This document shows, piece after piece, positions 14,904-22,313 of a stretch of DNA of 23,398 nt (position 1 is the stretch's first letter; each line of letters begins with the position of its first letter). The DNA is taken from contig JAKIUD010000051.1 in assembly GCA_021647765.1 (NCBI GenBank), positions 1-23,398 on the forward strand. The letters run 5' to 3'. The notes below the pieces were generated by a model. The model did no database searches, was not told where the DNA came from, and saw only the letters and a program-made list of their open reading frames with translations. Source of the DNA: Desulfuromusa sp. (GTDB lineage: Bacteria > Desulfobacterota > Desulfuromonadia > Desulfuromonadales > Geopsychrobacteraceae). A program made the position numbers and the translations under genes.

Positions 14904-15383
14904 TTAGTCGTTTTTTAAGGCGACCAGAGAGGCTCCAGTAGCAAAAATCTGCAGAGCGTCTTCTTCATCTGTCATCAATTTCCAGACGATGGTGTTTTCA
15001 TCGATCTCTGGTAGCTCTCCCTCACCGAGTTCAGGTAATCCCATTTTATATTCCTGATCATGCGCAAGAAGATTGGTCATGAACAGCCCGACGATGGTAT
15101 TGAGTAATTCATTCAGAATATCGTCCATCTGAGCCGGGGTTATTTCTTCATCATCAATACCGAAGATATTACCGGTCAACTTTTTCATCAGGGTTTTTGC
15201 CATGGCAAGGCGGACTTCACCCTGCACCGGGTCGTTGACCAATAAACTGTTCCAGGTCAGATCCTCGGTGGGAATTTCATAGGAGCGATCAAAGTGTTCT
15301 GTCACCTCTATAAAAACCATATTTTCAAGGGTCTGGCTCACCGCAGTGAGCATCGCCTGGTAGAGGGGGTTGTGCTTTGTCAT
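14904..15383 (-). CDS. Divergent CheX-like protein
   Basis: This acidic 159-residue protein has the CheX-like layout of an N-terminal helix (MLTAVSQTLENMVFIEV), a central strand region and the signature Asp88-x3-Glu92-x2-Asn95 in DILNELLNTIVG. Similarity to the two other CheX genes is low apart from this arrangement, so it is a separate branch rather than a recent duplicate. AAGGAG lies seven bases before the ATG. It is placed between the two cheY genes, which suggests it acts on one of them. It could instead be a binding protein without phosphatase activity; the motif favours activity, but I give this less weight than the paired cheX genes. Confidence 0.7.
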   Translation of the reverse strand: MTKHNPLYQAMLTAVSQTLENMVFIEVTEHFDRSYEIPTEDLTWNSLLVNDPVQGEVRLAMAKTLMKKLTGNIFGIDDEEITPAQMDDILNELLNTIVGLFMTNLLAHDQEYKMGLPELGEGELPEIDENTIVWKLMTDEEDALQIFATGASLVALKND

Positions 15384-15410
15384 AGAATGTCTCCTTGATA
15401 ATTCTGGGTG

Positions 15411-15785
15411 TTACTCGTCAAGAAAATCGGCTAGGGCGTCCATCATCATCGGTGGCGAAACTGGCTTATTGAGAACCCGACGGGCTCCCAGTTTCAATAA
15501 CTGTGCTTCCTTCGCTGGATTGCCGGCACTGGTGATCACAATGATTGGTAGGTCCACAAGCTTTGGACTTGCTTTGACCCATTTAATCAGGGTTTCTCCA
15601 TCCATAACTGGCATATTTAAATCAGTTAACAGGAGATCAACCTCTTGCGCTTTGGCTGCAGCCAACGCCTCTTTGCCATGCTCTGCTTCAATCATCTCGA
15701 CATCCCCCAAGCCGATAATCTGCAGACAGCGCTTGATAAACATCCGAGCCGTTGTCGAGTCATCCGCGATAATGATTCGTTTCAT
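15411..15785 (-). CDS. cheY: CheY-type single-domain response regulator (proximal)
   Basis: This 124-residue receiver has Asp8 and Asp9, phospho-acceptor Asp55 in LTDLNMPVMDG, Thr85 in VITSAG and Lys107 in NKP, so it should be phosphorylated normally. Its ATG overlaps the stop of the HDOD gene in an ATGA arrangement, which indicates translational coupling and perhaps a functional link with the HDOD protein. It differs clearly from the second CheY of the operon and is not a recent duplicate. Confidence 0.93.
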   Translation of the reverse strand: MKRIIIADDSTTARMFIKRCLQIIGLGDVEMIEAEHGKEALAAAKAQEVDLLLTDLNMPVMDGETLIKWVKASPKLVDLPIIVITSAGNPAKEAQLLKLGARRVLNKPVSPPMMMDALADFLDE

Positions 15786-16663
15786 CCGTTTTCTTCTCCC
15801 GAGCCTGTAAGTGAACCTTTTAATTTCTCAAATTCTATATCAACATTCAGCATGATTGTTGCGAGTGTTTTGGAGCCGATTCTTATGTAGTCGGTGTATT
15901 GCTGATCAAGTTTATAGCGCATACTGTCGGATCCGGTGCCAAAACCACCCATCATTGCAATGTTGTCACCCAGGTGAACGGCATAGACCAATGTTCGGTA
16001 TTCTTCACTTGCGTTAGATGGTTCATGGTGATGGAGAATAACTTCAGCCAGTTCATTTGGGAGCTGCCACGCTTTAGCCAATTCGTAACCAGCCCGGGTG
16101 TGGTCAAATCCTACCAGCTTCTCTTCAGCGTCAAGGTAATCGAAACCTTCTTCGGCTGTGATCATCTCAACCGCATCGGTTACCGATCCTTGTAAATAAT
16201 CAGAAATCAGTGATTTGCCGATGTCATGGAGTAGGCCGGCGGTAAAAGCCAGTTCAGAACTGATATCGGCACCACTTTGAGTTACAACCTCGCGTGCCGC
16301 GATTGCGGTACGTAGATCATGTTTCCACAGATCACCACGAGCAGATTCATAACCGGAAAGTTCTTTTTCAAACAACTTACCAGCACAATCACCGACGGCA
16401 ATACCGACGATAATACGTTCACCCAGATAGGAAATTGCCCGGTCAATAGACGTAATCGTGTTGATGAGTCCAAAAGCTGCAGAGTTGACAATTTTAAGTA
16501 CTCGTGCGGTCAGATTGGCATCATTTCTGACCAGATTGACGACATCAACAAGATCGTGATCCGCTTGAGATGTCAGCTGGAGCAGTTTGCTGGCGCTCGG
16601 TGAGAGCATTGGCACCGATTTGACAATCTTTTGCAGCTCTTCCTGACTGATTTGTTTAACCAT
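15782..16663 (-). CDS. HDOD-domain signalling protein
   Basis: This 293-residue protein is a single HDOD domain (about residues 10-215) with a C-terminal extension. Motifs are PMLSPSASKLLQL and NLTARVLKIVNSAAFG at the front and GLLHDIGKSL in the middle. HDOD domains are HD relatives usually thought to have lost metal-dependent hydrolase activity. This copy still has His115, His146-Asp147, His188, a His triplet at 211-213 and Asp233, so a metal site may survive. It lacks the GYP part of HD-GYP phosphodiesterases. AGGAG precedes the ATG by six bases. It is 44 bases after cheD and overlaps cheY by four. Its role, perhaps a CheY-coupled output or scaffold, is inferred from position. Confidence 0.87.
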   Translation of the reverse strand: MVKQISQEELQKIVKSVPMLSPSASKLLQLTSQADHDLVDVVNLVRNDANLTARVLKIVNSAAFGLINTITSIDRAISYLGERIIVGIAVGDCAGKLFEKELSGYESARGDLWKHDLRTAIAAREVVTQSGADISSELAFTAGLLHDIGKSLISDYLQGSVTDAVEMITAEEGFDYLDAEEKLVGFDHTRAGYELAKAWQLPNELAEVILHHHEPSNASEEYRTLVYAVHLGDNIAMMGGFGTGSDSMRYKLDQQYTDYIRIGSKTLATIMLNVDIEFEKLKGSLTGSGEENG

Positions 16664-16707
16664 TACGGACTCCTAAACCTGATACACTTGCTGTGAGATG
16701 GATGCCA

Positions 16708-17196
16708 TCAAAGCTGCCAGTTGGGTTTTCCGGGTGAGCTGAGCGTTATCTGCCCGGCTGAAACGGAGACAACAACTGTACGGCTGTAGTTCCCCCCCAG
16801 ATCTTCCGCAACAGCGCCCATGCCGTAAGACCAGAGGATTTTTTTGATCGCCAGGGCATTGCGTTTGCCAATCTGGAAGGTATCGTTGGTATCCATGACA
16901 TTGGCTCCTCCACAGAGTTTGACAACCATCCCCTTGCCCCGCTTGTCACAGCCAAATTTAGTCATTTGTGTCAGAAGTGCCGGAATTGCAGTGTCGGCGA
17001 AATAACCCGGTTTCTCAGTTGCCTTAGCCTTATTAATTGATGAATCAGGGAGGGCGACGTGTACCATACCGACAGTTCTGGTTTTTGGATCAAGAAAAAT
17101 TACAGAAACACAGGATCCTAGTGCAAAGGTTTTTACCTCATCACCGGGGGAGTTTGAAGCACCGTAATCTCCAACACCTAATACAATTTTCCCCAT
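16708..17196 (-). CDS. cheD: Chemoreceptor glutamine deamidase
   Basis: CheD deamidates glutamines in chemoreceptors and, in CheC-containing systems, regulates and is regulated by CheC. The 162-residue protein has Thr23, Cys29 in ALGSCV and His46 in GMVHVALP, at the same mutual spacing as Thr27, Cys33 and His50 of Thermotoga CheD. Its ATG follows the cheB TAG directly, with GGAG inside the cheB end, so translation is coupled. Presence of CheD beside several CheX/CheC-like proteins fits adaptation by both methylation and deamidation. No classic CheC with a CheD-docking helix is recognisable, so a CheC-CheD feedback loop is not shown. Confidence 0.95.
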   Translation of the reverse strand: MGKIVLGVGDYGASNSPGDEVKTFALGSCVSVIFLDPKTRTVGMVHVALPDSSINKAKATEKPGYFADTAIPALLTQMTKFGCDKRGKGMVVKLCGGANVMDTNDTFQIGKRNALAIKKILWSYGMGAVAEDLGGNYSRTVVVSVSAGQITLSSPGKPNWQL

Positions 17197-18255
17197 CTAT
17201 CTTTTCTCCGTAAGTAAACCTAGGAGTGATGCTGAAATTTTATCCAGTGGTACCAACCGTTCAGCTCCCCCCTTTTCGAAAGCAACCTTCGGCATGCCGA
17301 AGACGACCGATGATGCTTCGTCTTGGGAAATACAACGAGCACCCGCTTGTTTCATTGCTAACATCCCTTCAGCACCGTCCTGACCCATTCCCGTTAACAT
17401 CGCACCAACGGCATTAGCTCCCACATGCTTAGCGACTGAATGCATCATCACATCGACAGAAGGGCAGTGGCCGCTGACTTTTTCTTCACTCCCGAGGTGG
17501 ATTTGATAAAAGCCACCAGATCGAACAACTTCGAGCTGCTTGCCTCCCGGTGCAATCAGAATCAGACCGCTACGCACCCGATCACCATCTTCAGCTTCTT
17601 TGACTTGCATCTGGCAAAGTTGGTTGAGGCGGTCAGAAAACATTTTGGTAAACCCTGCCGGCATATGTTGGACGATCACGGTACCGGAAGTGGTCGCTGG
17701 AAATGTTTCAATCACACGACGGATTGCTTCGGTGCCACCTGTTGATGCTCCGATGGCAATAATCTTGTCAGTTGATTCTGCCAGTGCAGTAGATACCGTT
17801 GTTGCCTTTTGTACCGAAGCGACTGATCGTTTTCCTTTCCAGTGTGAAACATTGGCCGTTGAGGCAATTTTCACTTTGGAGCGCAACTCCATCAGCATGG
17901 CATTCAGCCCGGCAGCAACGTTGCTGGTTGGTTTGGCAACAAAGTCGACTGCCCCGGCTTCTAGTGCTTCGATGGTGATTTGTTTGCCACGCTGAGTCAG
18001 AGAACTGACCATAACGATTGGGATTGGGTACTGCGGCATCAATTTCCGTAGAAAAGCAACCCCATCCATACGTGGCATCTCGACATCCAGAGTCATAACG
18101 TCCGGTTGCAGTTGAACAATTTTATCTCGGGCAATGTAGGGATCTGGGGCAGTTCCAACCACTTCAATGGCTGGATCCATCGATAAACCCTGACTGAGAA
18201 TGTTTCTCACCAGGGCAGAATCATCAACCACAAGAACACGGATAGCTCGTGCCAT
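17197..18255 (-). CDS. cheB: Chemotaxis protein-glutamate methylesterase/deamidase
   Basis: CheB removes methyl groups from chemoreceptors when phosphorylated by CheA. The 352-residue protein has an N-terminal receiver (Asp11/Asp12, phospho-acceptor Asp57 in TLDVEMPRMDG, Lys108 in AKP), a linker and the methylesterase domain. The triad Ser171 (GASTGGTEA), His197 (VQHMP) and Asp293 (GMGQDGAEGM) keeps exactly the Ser-His-Asp spacing of E. coli CheB. The start overlaps the cheR stop as TGATG, and AAGGAG lies seven bases upstream. It is immediately followed by cheD. Confidence 0.97.
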   Translation of the reverse strand: MARAIRVLVVDDSALVRNILSQGLSMDPAIEVVGTAPDPYIARDKIVQLQPDVMTLDVEMPRMDGVAFLRKLMPQYPIPIVMVSSLTQRGKQITIEALEAGAVDFVAKPTSNVAAGLNAMLMELRSKVKIASTANVSHWKGKRSVASVQKATTVSTALAESTDKIIAIGASTGGTEAIRRVIETFPATTSGTVIVQHMPAGFTKMFSDRLNQLCQMQVKEAEDGDRVRSGLILIAPGGKQLEVVRSGGFYQIHLGSEEKVSGHCPSVDVMMHSVAKHVGANAVGAMLTGMGQDGAEGMLAMKQAGARCISQDEASSVVFGMPKVAFEKGGAERLVPLDKISASLLGLLTEKR

Positions 18256-19121
18256 CAGAGTTCTCCTTTCTGGTAAAGCGCTGGTTTCAAGTAGCGGTAG
18301 AGGGTTTGGCTGCGTCCCAGGGTTTCAGAGTGGCCGATAAAGAGATATCCATCAGCTTCAGTATGCTGATGAAAACGGTTGACCAGGGCTTCTCGGGTGA
18401 CTTGATCAAAATAGATCATGACATTGCGGCAGAAAATCATCTGAAACGGTTTTTTAAACGGGAAAGTGGTATTCATCAGATTGAAACGTCTGAAAGTCGT
18501 CTCTTTTTTAATTTTATCGACAACAGCCATTTCACCTTGACCCGCTGGGGTAAAGTATTTTTTGCGTAAAGGTTCTGGTAGCTGCATGACCCGATCTGTT
18601 GCGTAGCTGCCGCGACGGGCGATGGTCAGGGCTTTGTCTGAAATATCGGTTGCCAGAATTCCGGCATCCCAGGAGCTGTAGTCGGTACCCAGATATTCCA
18701 TCATCAGCATCAGCAGGGTGTATGGTTCTTCTCCACTTGAGCAGCCTGCGCACCAGATACGCAGATCTTTGCGATTCTGCTTTTTCAGTTTGTCAATGAC
18801 AGCGGGTAGCGCTGTTTGTGAGAAATAGTCAAAATGATCTTTTTCCCGGTTGAAATAAGTGTGGTTAGTTGAAATCAAATCAACCAGCTCACTCAATCCC
18901 GCTTCTGTTTTATCGTTATCAAGATACTCGAAATAAGCGGAAAATGTCGGCAAGTTCAACTGCCGCATTAACTTTTGTAGACGTCCAACTAACAGCGAGC
19001 GTTTTTGCTCGGTCAGGTTGATTCCGAAACGCTGATAGATCAGATCACGCAGTCGGGTAAATTCCGTATCGGAAATAGCCATCAGGTTGTTGTGCTGTTG
19101 TTGGTTGGCGGTCAATGTCAT
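18255..19121 (-). CDS. cheR: Chemotaxis protein methyltransferase
   Basis: CheR methylates receptor glutamates using S-adenosylmethionine. The 288-residue protein has the N-terminal helical domain with STNHTYFNRE (84-93), the SAM-binding WCAGCSSGEEPY (123-134) and the late FCRNVMIYFD motif. No C-terminal TPR extension is present. The ATG at 19121 has only a distant AGGA upstream. An internal ATG at residue 14 (MAISDTEF) lacks a ribosome site, so the longer form is kept with reservation. The gap from cheW is 16 bases, and the stop overlaps the cheB start. Confidence 0.95.
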   Translation of the reverse strand: MTLTANQQQHNNLMAISDTEFTRLRDLIYQRFGINLTEQKRSLLVGRLQKLMRQLNLPTFSAYFEYLDNDKTEAGLSELVDLISTNHTYFNREKDHFDYFSQTALPAVIDKLKKQNRKDLRIWCAGCSSGEEPYTLLMLMMEYLGTDYSSWDAGILATDISDKALTIARRGSYATDRVMQLPEPLRKKYFTPAGQGEMAVVDKIKKETTFRRFNLMNTTFPFKKPFQMIFCRNVMIYFDQVTREALVNRFHQHTEADGYLFIGHSETLGRSQTLYRYLKPALYQKGEL

Positions 19122-19137
19122 TGTCTATTCGGCTTTC

Positions 19138-19641
19138 CTATTGTTCTTCCAGGTTCTTGACCAAGTCCTGCATTTCACCACTGAAAAGCAACTTGTGGAC
19201 ATCAAGAAGAATTTTGACATCGGTATTAATTTTCCCCATTCCCTGTATGTAACTTTCCTCAGAATTTTTATGAGTTCTTGGTGCCGGTTCGACGTTGCTC
19301 TCAGGAATATCAGCCACTTCGCTGACTTCATCAACGACCAGGCCAACTTCTGTGCTGTTAATATTGACAACAATGATGCAGGTGCGGTCATCGTAGTCGC
19401 GGGCTTCTATGCCAAACCGGGCACGGACATCCATGATGGGAATAACTTTACCGCGCAGATTAATGACGCCACGGATAAATGTGGGCATATCGGGGACATC
19501 GGTAATATTTTGGATGCCAATAATCTCAATGACATACTGGATTTCAATTCCGTAATCTTCACCGGCCAGATGGAAAGTCAGGTACTTGTCCTTCTGGGTA
19601 TCTTCAGCGTCAAAATGAGTCGTGGTTGTCTCTTCAGCCAT
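19138..19641 (-). CDS. cheW: Chemotaxis coupling protein
   Basis: CheW links CheA to chemoreceptors in the membrane array. The 167-residue protein has a short acidic N-terminal tail, then the CheW fold with YLTFHLAGEDYGI, IRGVINLRGKVIPIMDVR and VGLVVDEVSEV. It is slightly long because of the tail and a C-terminal helix. GGGAGG lies five bases before the ATG, just after the cheA stop, so cheA and cheW are co-transcribed. It is the only stand-alone CheW here. Confidence 0.96.
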   Translation of the reverse strand: MAEETTTTHFDAEDTQKDKYLTFHLAGEDYGIEIQYVIEIIGIQNITDVPDMPTFIRGVINLRGKVIPIMDVRARFGIEARDYDDRTCIIVVNINSTEVGLVVDEVSEVADIPESNVEPAPRTHKNSEESYIQGMGKINTDVKILLDVHKLLFSGEMQDLVKNLEEQ

Positions 19642-19652
19642 GTAATCCTCCC

Positions 19653-21959
19653 TTAAATAACTTCTTGTGTGTTTTCATATTTATTTTTTTTGCTCTCAGC
19701 TGAATCAACCAGCGTGCCGACATCAAGAATCAAACAGACATCGCCATCACCAAGAATGGTGCAACCAGAAACGCCAGGGACATTACCGATAAAGTCGGAC
19801 AAACCTTTAATAACCGTTTGTTGCTGCCCAAGAATTTCATCAATGAACAGACAAAAGCGAGTTTCCTGAGATTCCAGAACAATCAGGATGCCATCTGAGA
19901 GGTCATGGGAATCAGGGTTTTTACCGAGAATGTCATGTAATCGGATAATTGGAAGAAAATTTTCCCGCACTTGTGCCAATTCGTCACCATCCGGGGTGAT
20001 GGTGATCTGATCCATGACAGGACGGAAAGCTTCCAGCATCGACAAGGTTGGGACGATGCAAGAGGACGTGCCGACCCGTACAATCATGCCGTCGATAATA
20101 GCCAGGGTCAGTGGAATGCGTAGAATGATTTTGCTGCCTTGTCCCGGGGTGCTGAAAACATCAATTTTACCCTTAATTTTTTCCAGATTTTTCTTAACCA
20201 CATCCATGCCGACACCCCGGCCAGAAATATCGGTAATTGCAGCTGCGGTGGAAAAACCGGGGGCAAAGATCAAGTTGTTGATCTGCTTGTCGGTCATGTC
20301 GGAGCCATCACCCTCGATTAGCCCATTACTGATTGCTTTTTCGAGGATTTTTTCTTTATTCAACCCCCGACCGTCATCCTCAATTGTTACCCAGACTTCA
20401 CCTTCTTCGTGGCGGGCAGAAAGTTTGACAGTCCCTTTCTCGCCTTTTCCGGCAGCCAGGCGCTCATCCGGCGGTTCCAGGCCATGATCCAGAGAATTAC
20501 GCAGCAGGTGAACCAGCGGATCAGTAATTGTCTCTATGACGGTTTTATCCATCTCGGTCTCTTCGCCAATCAGCTCCAATTCAACTTTTTTCCCCGCCTT
20601 AACTGAAATATCATGAACCAGACGGATCATGCGGCGGAACAATCCAGAGACAGGGATCATACGAATGGTCATTGCCATCTCCTGCAGCTCCCGCACCAGC
20701 TTTGACATGTGTTGGCCAGCTTTGTTGAAGTTTTCCAGTTCCAACCCTTTCAGATCGGGGTTGTGGATCAACATGTTTTCGGCAATAACCAGTTCACCAA
20801 TCAGGTTGATTAAGCTGTCCAGCTTGCCCAGTTCAACGCGGATATCCTGCCGTTTTGCCGGAGTTTTTGTTCTGGCAACCGGTTTGATCTCCGCTTTGGT
20901 CTTTTTGATCTTGTCCTGCTGCTTTTTTAGGGCAGTAGTAACTTGTTCGGTCGATGCTGTTCCCTGTTGTACCAGTATTTCACCAACTGGTTTTTTCTGG
21001 GTTTCAACCGCATGGAAAATGGCTTCTTCCTGTACCCCTTCTTCAACTAGGAAGTCACCCAGCAACGGGGCAGTCAATGTTTGTAAGGCGTTTAAATGAT
21101 GTTCCAAATTTTCAATACTGTCATCCTTGCCATCGGATATATTGTTGACCGCTTTTTGCAGGACATCAAGGGCGGCCAAGAGCTGATCAGCCGGATTATC
21201 TATTGCCAGCTTTGATCCCGACTTGACACGATCAAGGATGTTTTCCATCTGGTGACTGAGCTTTTCAATCTGTGAAAAACCGAAGAAGCCGCAATTCCCT
21301 TTGAAACTATGGATATTACGAAATATATCGCCAATAGAATCGGTGTCTTCAGGATTTTCACCCCATGTCAGCAAACCATGTTCAGTATTCTGCAGTAGCT
21401 CGTTCCCTTCCTGAACAAAGCTCAGACGCATTTCATCGGTAATTTCCATTTGTGGAAAATCGCCTTCAGCAGCGGGTTGCTCGGTTGGGGCAGCTGGTTG
21501 TTCAGCTGGAACACTTTCTTCAATATCTTCGGCTTGAGGTTTGTCACCTCCTTTGGCGAGTTCAATCGCTTGATGGAGTTGTTCCGATATCTCATCGGCA
21601 GGCGCTACCATTGTGTCATCGTTATAGTCACTTTCAACTATATCGAGAGCTTCTTTAGCAAAATCACAAGCAGCACAGAGCAGAGTCACGTGATTTGGAA
21701 CCAGTTCGATTTCACCGTTACGGATCAGATCAAGGAGGTTTTCCGCTGCATGGGCGACCCGTGTCATGTGGTCAAATTCAAGAAAACCGGCACTTCCCTT
21801 CATGGAATGGAACAGACGGAAGATCGCATTTAATGTCTCTGGGTCACTGTTTTGTCCCAGTTCAATAATTGCCGGTTCCAGCTGCTCAATCATGTCGCGG
21901 CTTTCAGTTGCAAACTCCTGAATAATTTCAATCTGGTCATCGTCGAGAGGCATACTCAT
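19653..21959 (-). CDS. cheA: Chemotaxis histidine kinase with two Hpt domains
   Basis: CheA autophosphorylates and passes phosphate to CheY and CheB. The 768-residue protein has a first Hpt (His51 in FHSMKGSAGF), a Pro/Glu/Ala-rich linker (about 140-168), a second Hpt (His217 in IHSFKGNCGF) and a linker with two copies of an LGxxLVxxG...AL-x2-Q motif (299-347). A Lys-rich segment, the dimerisation helix (from about 373), the ATPase domain (RNSLDHG, DDGRGL, GRGVGMD) and the CheW-like domain (about 617-755) follow. There is no fused receiver, and no P2 CheY-binding domain was recognised. The first ATG is used because AAGGA lies six bases upstream. It heads the operon, behind a probable sigma-70 promoter. 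Confidence 0.96.
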   Translation of the reverse strand: MSMPLDDDQIEIIQEFATESRDMIEQLEPAIIELGQNSDPETLNAIFRLFHSMKGSAGFLEFDHMTRVAHAAENLLDLIRNGEIELVPNHVTLLCAACDFAKEALDIVESDYNDDTMVAPADEISEQLHQAIELAKGGDKPQAEDIEESVPAEQPAAPTEQPAAEGDFPQMEITDEMRLSFVQEGNELLQNTEHGLLTWGENPEDTDSIGDIFRNIHSFKGNCGFFGFSQIEKLSHQMENILDRVKSGSKLAIDNPADQLLAALDVLQKAVNNISDGKDDSIENLEHHLNALQTLTAPLLGDFLVEEGVQEEAIFHAVETQKKPVGEILVQQGTASTEQVTTALKKQQDKIKKTKAEIKPVARTKTPAKRQDIRVELGKLDSLINLIGELVIAENMLIHNPDLKGLELENFNKAGQHMSKLVRELQEMAMTIRMIPVSGLFRRMIRLVHDISVKAGKKVELELIGEETEMDKTVIETITDPLVHLLRNSLDHGLEPPDERLAAGKGEKGTVKLSARHEEGEVWVTIEDDGRGLNKEKILEKAISNGLIEGDGSDMTDKQINNLIFAPGFSTAAAITDISGRGVGMDVVKKNLEKIKGKIDVFSTPGQGSKIILRIPLTLAIIDGMIVRVGTSSCIVPTLSMLEAFRPVMDQITITPDGDELAQVRENFLPIIRLHDILGKNPDSHDLSDGILIVLESQETRFCLFIDEILGQQQTVIKGLSDFIGNVPGVSGCTILGDGDVCLILDVGTLVDSAESKKNKYENTQEVI

Positions 21960-22018
21960 CGCGGATCCTTAAAAGGCTAAATATATTAAGATATGATTAA
22001 TTTCACGAACAATAATTA

Positions 22019-22046
22019 ATTATACAAAACAAATAAATAAAAACAA
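22019..22046 (-). promoter_or_regulatory. Predicted sigma-70 promoter of the che operon
   Basis: On the minus strand a perfect TATAAT (22024-22019) is preceded, 16 bases upstream, by TTGTTT (22046-22041), a three-of-six match. It lies about 60 bases before cheA in very AT-rich DNA, where chance matches are common. No sigma-28 or sigma-54 motif was evident. Activity is inferred. Confidence 0.4.
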
Positions 22047-22086
22047 AGAGAAAAATTGGTTTTGATGAAAATATTTTCTTACTGCT

Positions 22087-22216
22087 GAGCCTCTTGCAAA
22101 AGTCGTCATCCTCGTGAAAACGGGGATCCAGTTTTTGACAAGCTCAAGAAACCTATGGATTCCTACCTGTACGGGAATGACGGTCACTAGATTTTAAAAA
22201 GTTTTGCAAGAGCCTC
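22087..22216. repeat. MITE-like palindromic element (130 bp)
   Basis: The ends GAGCCTCTTGCAAAA (22087-22101) and TTTTGCAAGAGCCTC (22202-22216) are inverted repeats with one mismatch in 15. Inside, a GTCATCCTCG...CGGGGATCC block on the left pairs imperfectly with GGATTCCTACC...GGGAATGAC on the right. The whole element is thus a nested palindrome without coding capacity. The inner block resembles the GTCATTCC...GGAATCC intergenic repeat common in many proteobacteria (from memory). It separates the che promoter from the pcnB remnant. Confidence 0.7.
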
Positions 22217-22313
22217 TGCTTATAACCACTTGTGTCCCTCTTGATCTGAATTGTACAAACCCATAGGGGCACAGATTACTATGCTCTACATGCCTAAACA
22301 TTTTCTCGATTTT

